Below are positions 14,965 to 24,725 of a DNA stretch of 64,000 nucleotides, piece by piece; position 1 is the stretch's first letter, and each line of letters opens with the position of its first letter. The notes under the pieces were generated by a model. It ran no database searches and had not been told where the DNA came from. It worked only from the letters and a program-made list of their open reading frames with translations. Made by a program: the position numbers and the translations under genes. The stretch comes from Oasisia sp. SBJ-2009 (taxonomy: Eukaryota > Annelida > Polychaeta > Sabellida > Siboglinidae): NCBI GenBank assembly GCA_964017155.1, contig OZ024862.1, positions 46,323,374 to 46,387,373 of the forward strand. Reading direction: 5' to 3'.

Positions 14965-15318
14965 GTCGGCGTCGTTAGGTATCGAGCCGTCAGGAAATGC
15001 GCCAACCGCCGAACGCCGCCAAGAGAATCGTCGCGAGACACGCGCGCCACGTAGCGGCTGTTGTCCATGACAACGCCGCACAATCCGCGGCGCGCGAGAA
15101 CCGTGCGAAGGCGTACGCAGTCGATCAGATCGATACACGGAAGGACCCAGCATTGAACCCTACTTGATGTAGCGGTACGGTGCGTGTTGATCGGCCCGAT
15201 CAACGCACCGGTGCTTCGTAAATAAAATACGACTGTAGCATGTAAATAATAAACGTGTATCACCAATCTGACATAATTCATTATTTACTTGTCAGGCACA
15301 CACAGGCACGCACGCACA

Positions 15319-15366
<48 letters not shown>

Positions 15367-15367
15367 A

Positions 15368-15415
<48 letters not shown>

Positions 15416-15749
15416 CAGCCTGTATTATATATATATATATATATATAAAACTGACCACTGACCAACTTGGAAAAAAAATGGCTAAAAGAAATAAAGGATG
15501 TATGAACCAGTTTGACTTGGCCTAGTCCCAAAATGTGAGATGTACCCAAGTGTGTATATGGCACGTGTGGGTTACTACATCACCTAACCTAATTATTTCA
15601 ACAGCATACTAACTCAATTACACATATTCTACTGTTACACCAGCATCACTTATTACATATAGCGACTGTAATTAAACAAAAGACCCACAAGATACACTGT
15701 CAAACCAGAGAAAAAGGACACACACAGTAGTATATCATAATCATAAATT
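14965..15749. other. Intergenic segment between HNF4 and the TEPP-like gene
   Basis: The first 200 bases are GC- and CpG-rich and are the likely promoter and 5' UTR of the TEPP-like gene on the minus strand. Beyond come (GT)n and (TA)n tracts at 15319-15448. CpG density drops sharply across these tracts. Confidence 0.5.
15319..15448. repeat. (GT)n and (TA)n compound microsatellite
   Basis: About 20 GT units followed by two (TA)n blocks separated by CAGCCTG. It lies at the CpG-density boundary described in the findings. Confidence 0.95.
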
Positions 15750-18700
15750 TTATTTGATACTATGTAATATATTGGAAAACAAATCAATAAAATGTAAATC
15801 ATGTATATGTATACATATCTATGACTCAATTAGCAAAATCATGGTTTATAACAATTGTATGCAATCCTGGATATCTTCTGAACATTTGGTATACGCTATT
15901 ATTTCACTACATCATATACACGTACATTAAAAAAACATATATACACATGTAATGGCAAAGCTACAAATAAACAGTACATTTTAATGCCATTGTTATACAA
16001 TTACATTGGTAGTCTATTTGTGGATCTGCTATCACCTTTTCTCTGCGATATCTTACAATGTCTGCTGTACAGTGTACACCAACAGAAGAAAAGTGAAAAT
16101 GTCTTTGTAACAATAACTGAAATATGTCTCAATCTCAATTGAATGAACAACATTTTATCTGAATAAGTTCCAGTTTTCTGTTTATCTGAAACTTTGTCTA
16201 ACAGGCAATTAAAACCTTTGTTTGGCTGTATATCCATGTAACATTGTAACACCTGCTAATCCAGCCATTACTATGAAAATACTGTTAACCACATCGTCAT
16301 AACAGATATTCACAAACAATATCCTGTATTTGACAGACACTGTGTTATCTTATACCTACTGTAGTATTATCTTAACACAATGAATGATAATTAAAATAAC
16401 TTAAAATTGCCTTTGCCTAAATGCAATACAACCACATCTTTCTGGAAGACATTGCATCATTTCCACTTGTTCGAGTCTGAAATTATCATTATCACATTCA
16501 CATCTTCTAAAGCGCCTTGAATAGTTTTAACTAGATTTGGCGCTACATAAGTATATTTATATTTTTTTCTATCAAGGCACTGTCTTACATTAAAGAGTAT
16601 AGGCAAGGTGCATGCCTACAAATGATATTTATTGATATATTTTACATTTCACATAGTCAGTTCACAAAACTGCAGTACTCAACAGACATTCTGCAGAGAA
16701 TCAACAATTTGTTCAAAGTTACCAAACTACACAATACAAGTTAAAAACAAGTTGTGCAAACTGTGAAACAGTTCACAGATTCACCTTTGGTCCCAATAGT
16801 TTTACACGCATATACGACAATTAAGAGGATTTATATGAAATGCATAGTATCTGTAAGATATATATACTTGTGGTAACTATTTGAACTCTCACTTAGTCAA
16901 TAATGACATTCATGGTTCTAGCTACCGATATGCAGTGTACAGTGTACATCTATATGCAAACGTAGTTCCAACTGTATCTGGCTCTTTGCTGCCATAGAAA
17001 GCATAAGAGTACAACAACCAAATACATGATACAAATAATGACTAGTATGTTTAGTATTTTACACTCTCATATAAACACTGCAATGCTAAACAGACAGCTT
17101 ATTTTTGGTATTATATAATAGCAGTTTATGGTCATACACAGAAGCAACTACACATATTGTACACCTAGATGTATATTTATACCACTACCTATATACTGCA
17201 GCTACTAATACTGGAAATGGAAAAATGTCATCAATTGTTATCATTTTTACATCATGCAGCAGTAATGCCAGTAAAACTACACATGGTCCCTGATGTATTG
17301 TCAATAATGCTTGCAGAAGAACAACATTTCATAAATGTTGATGCCTTCTCTTTTTTCAATAATCTGAATATTTAGAAAGTTCATAATTTAATTTACTCTG
17401 GCTGCTAAGTTTCTTATAATAACGATCACACTTGTTTTTATCACAATATAAGATGCGAGTCACATTTGTGAAACACTAAGTTGTAAACAAATGTAATAGC
17501 AAAATACTGGATTTGTTTACATACAGTATAGGAAACATACTTGCATATAATCAGTTTATACATGGGAAAGATTTCCTCCATGACTTTGATGCACTTTTGA
17601 TTTCATTATGACACCATACTTTGATGTACAAAATGTTAAACACAGTCCCTATTTATCTAATTGAACCATATTTTTCACAATAATTACATATTCTTCACGT
17701 ATAGTTTTTTGAACATTTTGTGTATGACTGTTGCACTTTTAGTGTACTAGGCATTCCGTTTGGACGCCTGAACAGCATTTTATTTACTCTGTGTTCAAGC
17801 GCAGTGTCACTGTGTTTAAGATGTGTCGATTACAACTTGATAAAGATCATGTTTTATCTGTGTGATTCATTGCAGTCAGAAACTGTAATTGTATAGCAGA
17901 ACCACGTCTAGGATATAATGCATTTTTAACAACTTGGAAGCTTAATGATATGCAGTGATGTTAACAATTACACTCCCTGGAAAACTCCCCAAAACATCTC
18001 CAACGCTCAAAACTGTAGTATCAAGAATACTTTGGTGTGTATATTTAGTAAAACTACTGATCAAATTACATCATATATATATATATACAAATGATCTTTG
18101 GTTCTTGAACAAGCAATTTTAACATGCAATAACAATTACGTCAGTGTTAACAAAATATATGTTAACATCTTTTGCAAAATAAAGTTTCTGCAAAAATAAC
18201 ATTAATCCACAGTTCGTGAAAATAACACACAAACAGGAAGGCAGCTACAACGCTGCATTCTGAACGCATATTTTGTTGGAATATATATTTTATATCAATT
18301 AAGTAATAGTCAATATGCTTTTGTTAATTATGTAATGATCTATAATTTGTAATTAGCTTCCTAGTTCTAATATGTCCCCAATATGACACATGCTATTAAC
18401 TGACTAGTTTGTATCATACATGTTTAAATATTGGCTACCTGAATATAATGTGTGGTCGCATCAACTCATGAAATGTGTTATAAATGTGCTGGTTAGTAGG
18501 TAGTAAACAAAGGTTTATCCAGTGATCTGATATAGACAGATCTCTGCATCAACTCATGAAATGTGTTATAAATATGCTGGCTATTATATGAGCAGATCTG
18601 GTGATCTGCCACAGCATAAACGTATCGTTGCAAATTACGAATGTGTGAATATGGATGGTTGTTAGCAAAGTCAGACCATGCATAAAGTTGAGTGAAATGT

Positions 18701-19367
18701 TATATGAAACACAGAAGTAGTTATGCAACCCACGCATATGACGAAATCACCAGTTTCCACTTTCCAGTGACACTTTCTGGTAAGAAATATTACACAACTA
18801 AACTTCTGTTGAACCATCGGGACACTAGAACATATGACATGATTAAACGAGTGTTATACACCATGGCTATACGTTTTCATTTGTGTTTACAGAAGTTTGC
18901 AAACAGGGAAACATGCCCACCTCAAACAGTCCTCAACTGATCCACTTTCAATTTGGTTGTCTGAAAAAACCTCTACAATATAATAAGCTATTTGTTGGAG
19001 AATTTGACACACTTTTCAAATGTAGCGTCTCCTCACACAGAAATAAAATTTCTATTCTGAAAGTTAGTCGCAACTGATAATTAACCAGACAGCTGTACTA
19101 GAAATATAAACCAAACACATTCAACTCTCTGTTACAACGACACATTTTTGCTAACTGAACAATCGGCGTGATATGGCTTGACCAGAAATGTTTGTGAAAT
19201 AAACAAACTCCTTCCACACGTTCAATTCACAGCTGATCTCGAAGCAGAAACAGAATTTCTGCTCTGAACACTCGGCGAAGAAATTGGTCCACGCATCTGT
19301 GTAGAAATCAGTTATTACCGAAACCACCCAAACCGAACCGACGTTCGGTTTGTCTATCTATCTATAG
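15750..19367 (-). other. Probable HNF4 3' UTR
   Basis: An AT-rich stretch of 3.6 kb with few CpG, no convincing coding exon and no large transposon follows the HNF4 stop codon on the minus strand. Minus-strand AATAAA-type signals occur, for example near 15755, just before the composition changes and the next gene begins. Its extent as a UTR is inferred, because nothing in the sequence marks the cleavage site with certainty. It also holds a short direct duplication at 18458-18582 and a possible SINE remnant near 16510-16565. Confidence 0.45.
18458..18582. repeat. Direct duplication, about 89-base spacing
   Basis: CATCAACTCATGAAATGTGT followed by TATAAATRTGCTGG occurs at about 18459 and again at about 18548, with one mismatch. 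It lies in the presumed HNF4 3' UTR. Confidence 0.85.
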
Positions 19368-19903
19368 TCACATGACCTCGGTCTTAAACGGCTGTTGCTG
19401 TTGCTGCTGCAGCAGCTGCTGCATCTTGAGCGACTCGCTGACCATGTGGATGGGGGACGGGATGGGTGTCGAGTGGATACTGTGGTGACCGTTGAGCGAC
19501 ATCTGGTGCTCCATCAACTTCTGGTGCATACTGGTGCTGCCATCTATGATGTTGTTGTTGTTGTTGCTCAGCCCGGTGTGGTCGGACAGCGTCGGGGACG
19601 TGCCCCGGATCGGGGTGTGCTCCCCGGAGTGGGTCAGGGAAGGGAGGTGGGACTGCGGGGAAAGGTCGGCGGATGTCGGGAGCGGGGTGTTGCCGCGGAC
19701 GTCCATCGGGTGCGTGTTGAGGTGGTCGCCGTGGTGATGGAGGGGCGACAGGTGGTCCAGGGGGGGCGGGGGTGGGATGTGGCCGTTGGCGAGGGGGTTG
19801 TCGGGACCGACCCCCGGGGGGAGGGAGGCGAGGGCGGACTGTGTGTGGCCGGACAGCAGGTGGGGGTGGAGGTTCACCTGGGTGTGTTGGTCACTCGACG
19901 CAC
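19368..19903 (-). CDS. HNF4: HNF4 exon 7: C-terminal F domain and stop
   Basis: Enters in phase 1 after CCCACAG and runs 177 codons to TGA at 19368-19370. It starts ASSDQHTQVNLHPHLLSG, which aligns with the SPSD...HPLHPHL segment after the AF-2 helix in vertebrate HNF4. The rest is a disordered His/Pro/Ser/Asn-rich F domain with a five-Asn run and a terminal Gln tract (MQQLLQQQQQQ) ending PFKTEVM. The F domain modulates coactivator access and is poorly conserved in the family. High GC gives long open frames on the opposite strand, which are shadows. The coding total from exon B is 1677 bases including the stop. Confidence 0.95.
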
Positions 19904-19961
19904 CTGTGGGACAGAAACAACACGTTAGATGACCACAGCTACATATGTATGGGGTTTACAA

Positions 19962-19963
<2 letters not shown>

Positions 19964-20010
<47 letters not shown>
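19964..20010. repeat. (TA)n microsatellite
   Basis: A 46-base TA run in the last HNF4 intron, next to the 27-bp minisatellite. Confidence 0.95.
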
Positions 20011-20264
20011 CTATTAATGACTATTAACACCTACCCCATGAGATTACTATTAAACACTTGACCCCCACAGTAACTATTAACCACTTGCCTACCACAATGA
20101 TTATTAACCAATTGTCTCCCACAATGACTATTAACCGCTTGCCTCCCACAATGATTATTAACCAATTGCCTCCCACAATGACTATTAGCCACTTACCCCA
20201 CAATGATTAACCACTTGCCTCCAACTATAACCATTAACCACTCGCCTCCCACAACGACCATTAA
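20011..20264. repeat. 27-bp minisatellite, left block
   Basis: About nine units of the type ACTATTAACCACTTGCCTCC plus CACAATG, with period 27 and small length variants. On the minus strand each unit carries GGGAGGCAAGTGG or a close variant, which is the sequence of the exon 6 GC splice donor. It was once contiguous with 20766-20862 and is split by the element at 20265-20765. Confidence 0.9.
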
Positions 20265-20765
20265 AGTGACATGGTCCGTTCGAGGCTTTTTATTTTTATT
20301 GCAAAATCATGTTATACGGTATAAATTATACCTATTATGGCGTAAAGCCAGTCAAAATATGCTTTCATGTACCATTTAGCAGTTGAAAATAGACGCAGTA
20401 AGGGGTGCTTAAATCGGTTTATACATCGACCACGAGGCATTTTCGAAACCGTTGTAGACGTGGCTAAAAGCCCTGAAGGAAATGCATGATCACGCGATGC
20501 AGTATCACATGAACACAAGTTGACGCCACTAATGCCACACCCAGCCAGATGTACAGCTCCCAGTTGGTAAAGGTCAAAGGGTGGGTGTCACTCACGGCGA
20601 TTTGAGTGACAGCGTATATAAACATTCAACATTTAACATTACAAAGTCAGTTCTGTTTCGATAAAACATTTATTGGCAGTCAGGACGCTACAATAGTTAT
20701 AATTTATACTGATTAACATGATTTTGCAATACAAAAATAAAAAGCCATGAAGGGACCACGTCGCT
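20265..20765. mobile_element. 501-bp non-autonomous element, TTAA target duplication, 80-bp inverted repeats
   Basis: The left end reads AGTGACATGGTCCGTTCGAG and the right end, reverse-complemented, AGCGACGTGGTCCCTTCATG. The inverted similarity continues for about 80 bases (GGCTTTTTATTTTT, TTGCAAAATCATGTTA, TATAAATTATA). It is flanked exactly by TTAA at 20261-20264 and 20766-20769, the hallmark target of piggyBac-type transposases. There is no transposase frame, so it is a MITE mobilised in trans. It inserted into the minisatellite in the last HNF4 intron. Confidence 0.85.
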
Positions 20766-20862
20766 TTAACCACTTGCCTCCCACAATGACCCTTAACCAC
20801 TCGACTCCCACAATGACCCTTAACCACTCGCCTCCCACAATGACCCTTAACCACTTGCCTCC
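20766..20862. repeat. 27-bp minisatellite, right block, reaching the exon 6 donor
   Basis: Four units (ACCCTTAACCACTYGCCTCC plus CACAATG type) run directly into exon 6. The final unit supplies the actual GC donor, at 20857-20858. Confidence 0.9.
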
Positions 20863-21095
20863 CAACAGCATCTCCTGCAGCAGGTTGTCGATCTTCGCCA
20901 TGCCGACGACCTTGGCGAACTGGATGTGTTCGATCATCTGCCAGGTGATGCTCTGGAGACTGGGCAGGATGAGGAGCAGCTCCCCGAACCGTCCCCGTGA
21001 GTCGTACTGGCGGTCGTTGATGTAGTCTTCCAGGTTCACCTGGACCTGGTAGCGCATGGCTCGGATCTTCTGCAGGTCACTGATGCCACGTGCGT
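20859..21095 (-). CDS. HNF4: HNF4 exon 6: dimer interface and AF-2 helix, GC donor
   Basis: Encodes [17 protein letters not shown], then [34 protein letters not shown] and the AF-2 helix [12 protein letters not shown]. It covers helices 10-12: the homodimer interface and the coactivator-recruiting helix, both nearly invariant in HNF4. The acceptor is TTGTAG. The downstream junction has no GT. The exon ends GGGAG|GCAAGT, a strong GC-AG type donor, and splicing there joins GGA-GGT-GCG to give LLGG-ASSDQ, matching the family. The donor sits inside the last unit of a 27-bp minisatellite, and the upstream intron carries a second array that echoes the acceptor, so the exon is embedded in decoy splice sequences. 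Confidence 0.94.
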
Positions 21096-21119
21096 CTACA
21101 AGACCAACGCGTCACGGTT

Positions 21120-21990
21120 CAGTTCTACTACCGTAAATTCAGTATTATTTATTATTATTTATGCATGCCTCTGTATTTAAAGCCACACCCCATCTTTTGG
21201 CCAAAAACCAACTTTCACAGTTCAGTTCTACCGTAAATTCTGTATTTATGCCTGCCTCTGTATTTAGAGCCACACCCCATCTTTTGGCCAAAAACCAACT
21301 TTCACAGTTCAGTTCTACCGTAAATTTTGTATTTATGCCTGCCTCTGTATTTAAAGCCACACTCCATCGATTGGCCAAAAACCAACTTTCACAGTTCAGT
21401 TCTACCGTAAATTCTGTATTTATGCCTGCCTTTGTATTTAAAGCCACACCCCATCTTTTGGCTAAAAACCAACTGTCCTCTGTGCCATCTGTTGCAGGAA
21501 AATACTGCCGCAGCACACGTATTCAGGAAGCATTTTAATGTGTTCCATAACAGGTAATAAGTTTGTTAATAATGATCATAGTTGTTTACAAGACCAACAT
21601 GTCACAGTTCAGTTCTACCGTAAATGCTATATTTATAGCTGCCATTGTATTTAAAGCCACACCCCATCTTTTCGCCAAAAACCAACTGCCCTCCGTGCCA
21701 TATGTTGCAGGGAAATACTGCTGTAGCACACACATTTAGGAAGCATTTTTAATGTGTTCCATAACAGGTAATAAGTTTGTTATTAATGATCATAGTTATC
21801 TACAAGACCAACATGTCACGGTTCAGTTCTACTACCGTAAATTCTGTATTTATGCCTGCCTCTGTATTTAAAGCCATATCCCATCGTTTGGCCAAAAACC
21901 AACTGTGCTCTGTGCCATCCATTGCAGGGAAATACTGCCGCAGCACACGTATTCAGGAAGCATTTTGAATGTGTTCCATAAAAAGTAGTA
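21120..21990. repeat. 87-bp tandem array with 215-bp higher-order units, next to the exon 6 acceptor
   Basis: Four consecutive 87-base units (CTGTATTTAAAGCCACACCC ... CCAAAAACCAAC ... GTTCAGTTCTACCGTAAAT) are followed by larger units of about 213-218 bases that add GTGTTCCATAACAGGTAATA. Because 87 is divisible by three, the first part is open on both strands, giving repeated peptides that are not a gene. The larger units carry CTACAAGACCAAC, a copy of the sequence at the exon 6 acceptor (21091-21107). Confidence 0.92.
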
Positions 21991-22097
21991 GGTTTGTCAA
22001 TAATGATCATAGTTGTTCCCAATGCTAGGCAATGTCCTATTATAGCTTGTAATTGGAGAACACTTAGAAACCATATTGAATATATTGTTCATGGCTC

Positions 22098-22180
22098 CGA
22101 GAATGGATTATTGTAGTAAAATTTAACTTACTTTGGAGCTTATAAGCTCTAAAGTAAGTTAAATTATACTACAATAAATT
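22098..22180. repeat. Near-perfect hairpin, 36-base arms
   Basis: ATTGTAGTAAAATTTAACTT ... GGAGCTTAT is followed almost without a loop by ATAAGCTCTAAAGTAAGTTA ... TACTACAAT. The arms differ at only two or three positions. It could be a remnant of a palindromic MITE. Confidence 0.85.
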
Positions 22181-22762
22181 CAGAAACCATGTTTAATTAT
22201 CATTATTTTTGCTTATTTATTATTTGATTTTTTCATTATATTAAAATGTCATTAAAGAAAAAGTTCCTGAAAAGCTTTTCGAGAAAAATATGCAAACTTA
22301 AAATGTCCAAGTTTTTGGGGCCCTAGAGAACACTACTGGTTTTTAGAATGATTAAATCAAATTCTGATTTCTTGTGCATTGTAGCAGTACCCTAAGATTT
22401 GGGTGAGATATGGGTGTTAACAGTTGACGCCAGATGCAGTATGATGCAATAAGCACGCTGGACATGTAATTCAAGAACTAAAAATATGCAAACCTTTATG
22501 ACACATTATTCAAAGTTATGTAATCTTCATTACATATTCTGTATAAAATACTTTGTGAAACAGTCCTCTGTGTCAGTTTGCATATAGTGGCTAATTGGTT
22601 TCTGCCATAAACACAAAGATGATTCTCTAGAACCACTTATAAACTACCAGTTCATCCCATCTAGATGAATGGTACTTTGGGTAATTGTTCCAACAAGACA
22701 CCCAATATTCGGTTCATGGCAACATAACTTAAACAAAACCAACAAAACAATCAATTTCTCAC

Positions 22763-23003
22763 CTGAGTCAAAAAACACAATCGCCTTCATACACGCGAAC
22801 TCTGAGTCGTCAATCTGGACCTCCCTAAATGGCCGCACGACTTCCTCTAATATCCGATTGGCTATCCGACTGATGTCCGACTCCTGGGCCACTTTCGGTA
22901 TGATGCAGTCGTTGCCTAGCAACAGCACGTCTTTGAGTGGTAGCGACCTCCGTGCCAGCCCCAGCAACAGATGCTCCCCCGCGTGAGCGCGTAACAGTGC
23001 CAC
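22763..23003 (-). CDS. HNF4: HNF4 exon 5: ligand-binding core
   Basis: Eighty codons plus one base, beginning [15 protein letters not shown] and ending MKAIVFFDS. The Arg of LLRAHAGE is the residue that binds the carboxylate of the constitutively held fatty acid in HNF4 structures (family knowledge). DVLLLGND and [18 protein letters not shown] are family hallmarks covering helices 5-9. The acceptor CACCAG is followed by GTG. The donor G|GTGAGA leaves phase 1 and joins AC of the next exon to give Asp. The linker [20 protein letters not shown] is lineage-specific but intact. Confidence 0.96.
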
Positions 23004-23539
23004 CTGGTGAATAAATATTGCATTCAATTAATCGCGGAGTTTTGCTCTGAAAAGATTAATGTTTCTGGATTTGATTAAGACATCATGCGTGCTCTCACCA
23101 GAAGTTGTGTCTCTAATAAGACCAATTCACTTTGGCAGAAGGGTGGCCTGACAGTAGGTAACAACATTAAGTAATAAGTATTTTGGAAATAAATCCACAA
23201 CTGGTGTAAGACAAATGACATATTACTGACAAAGACTATATTAATCCAAAGAAAAGACGTCCCTCATATAATTGTGAACAAAATATTGTTTTCTTCTCTT
23301 AATACCCTCAAGGGTAAACACCGCCAGCTTACAAACATGAATACATTTATTTCAAGCAAAAATCCCCACATACAACTGACCCATTTAAATAATAACTTGT
23401 AAGAATTAAATAAGTTAACAATATGAATAGATAAAATTAAATAAGGTAATAAGTTACATACACAAGTTTCATATTTTATTAATTTAAGAACCCTACAACG
23501 AGACTAACAAACAAAACTGTGTCCAATGTAGATCCCCAC

Positions 23540-23689
23540 CTGATCGTCAAGTGGCAGCTCGCAGAAGCTGGGTATGTATTTCGCCCATTCGACTAGAATC
23601 AATAGTTGCTGTTTCATCGACTCGCATATGTCATTGATGCTGGCAACCCGCTTCTGTGAAATGTCTGTTATGTTGAGAGGCGTTGAGAT
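23540..23689 (-). CDS. HNF4: HNF4 exon 4: ligand-binding domain, helices 1-3
   Basis: Fifty codons in phase 0 at both ends, running from [20 protein letters not shown] to LPLDDQ. It contains the nuclear-receptor signature [16 protein letters not shown], which lies at helices 3-4 and forms part of the coactivator groove. [20 protein letters not shown] aligns with vertebrate HNF4 with only conservative changes. The acceptor CTACAG and a slightly weak donor (CAG|GTGGGG) are clear. The segment between LSRQ and KRVAS is the variable part of helix 1 and is a few residues shorter than in vertebrates. Confidence 0.96.
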
Positions 23690-23754
23690 CTGTAGACACA
23701 ACATTGGCGACTCAGGGGCAGGGGCAGGGGCAGGACATGGAGGTTTGGACAGCA

Positions 23755-23830
23755 GGCTGAGGACAGGCCAGACGGCTTAGTGGTTAAGCCATCAGCCGGA
23801 GTCTCGGCTTAACACTTACGATTTTGTCAG
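23755..23830 (+). repeat. Possible tRNA-derived SINE head
   Basis: CAGACGGCTTAGTGGTTAAG resembles a tRNA A box with flanking stem. No clean B box or full cloverleaf was found, so this is a weak call. Confidence 0.25.
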
Positions 23831-24609
23831 ACTAACTTACAATGCTGACTGTCTGTGGCTGGATATGAGAATGTTGTGAGAGTGAAGCTATGTTGCAGTA
23901 ATCACCTGCACACGACTGACTAATGTTAGTGAAATAGGACACTTAGTATCTAAAGCAGATGCAATCTACAGTCATGTGACGAAAAGGTATTTACATTTTT
24001 CTGACTATTTCAATCAAGCTGTATCAGTGTATACATCAAACTTGATACACATCAAACTTGATCAGTTGTTAATCAGGTGGCTGCTATCACATTCTTAATT
24101 GGTACAACAAAACATTAATTTGGTTCCGGGGTCATGTATATTTATAATGGATGTCCATCCAGAAGTTTTAATCAAATATTTGTTAACACAAAAATAAAAT
24201 AACATTAGCACTTAGTCGACTGTTTCTTCTGTGGTAACAAATAAGAACATACTATGTCACATCCATGGACAAAATGTTGTACTTGTGTAATGCAGACTAA
24301 GCACTAGTTGAACGAACAAACACCACTGGTAGTATTACTCAAAAGCAAAAATGCACCTGGTGGACAATGTTCTAACTACCCTCTGGCACACTTCTGAACT
24401 GATTAAACTATCCAACAGAGGGCGCCTCTAGTGCCTCTCATTCTAAAGATAAAGAGAGGTAAGGCATCTACCACCAGTCAGAGGCAGTATCAGCACAGCA
24501 TAGTATTATTACAGTGTGTACCTTATAAACTGTACGTATTTTTGTAAACAATATAAAACGTTCAAAAACATACAGTGTCCATATAATGGAAATTAATAAT
24601 TTTGTTTAC

Positions 24610-24725
24610 CTGTCTGGATAGCATTTCTGCATTGAGCAGTGTGCTGACTGACAAAGCCCCACTCTGTGTAATTTCTTCATAGCTCGTCCGTCGAATACTG
24701 ATTCGATCTCGCTCATTCTGCACAG
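24610..24725 (-). CDS. HNF4: HNF4 exon 3: hinge / C-terminal extension
   Basis: Encodes AVQNERDRISIRRTSYEE, then ITQSGALSVSTLLNAEMLSRQ. The VQNERDRIS-RR-SYE block directly after the zinc fingers is diagnostic for HNF4: it forms the basic C-terminal extension and hinge, and the family carries regulatory phosphorylation sites here. The acceptor TTTTAG precedes 24725 (phase 1) and the donor CAG|GTAAAC ends the exon at 24610 in phase 0. It is 116 bases long and flanked by introns of 4.4 kb upstream and 0.9 kb downstream. No frame break is seen. Confidence 0.96.

Noticed and set aside
14677..15054. 125-codon plus-strand frame
   Set aside because: Antisense of exon 1 of the TEPP-like gene.
19395..19928. 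177-codon plus-strand frame
   Set aside because: Antisense shadow of the HNF4 F-domain exon; its low-complexity Val/Gly/Arg composition comes from the GC-rich complement.
21145..21538. Repeated peptides of about 123 codons on both strands
   Set aside because: Product of the 87-bp tandem array (29 codons per unit, open on both strands); intronic and without splice or start support.
21120..21990. CRISPR-like array
   Set aside because: Units are directly adjacent 87-bp tandem repeats without unique spacers, in an animal intron.
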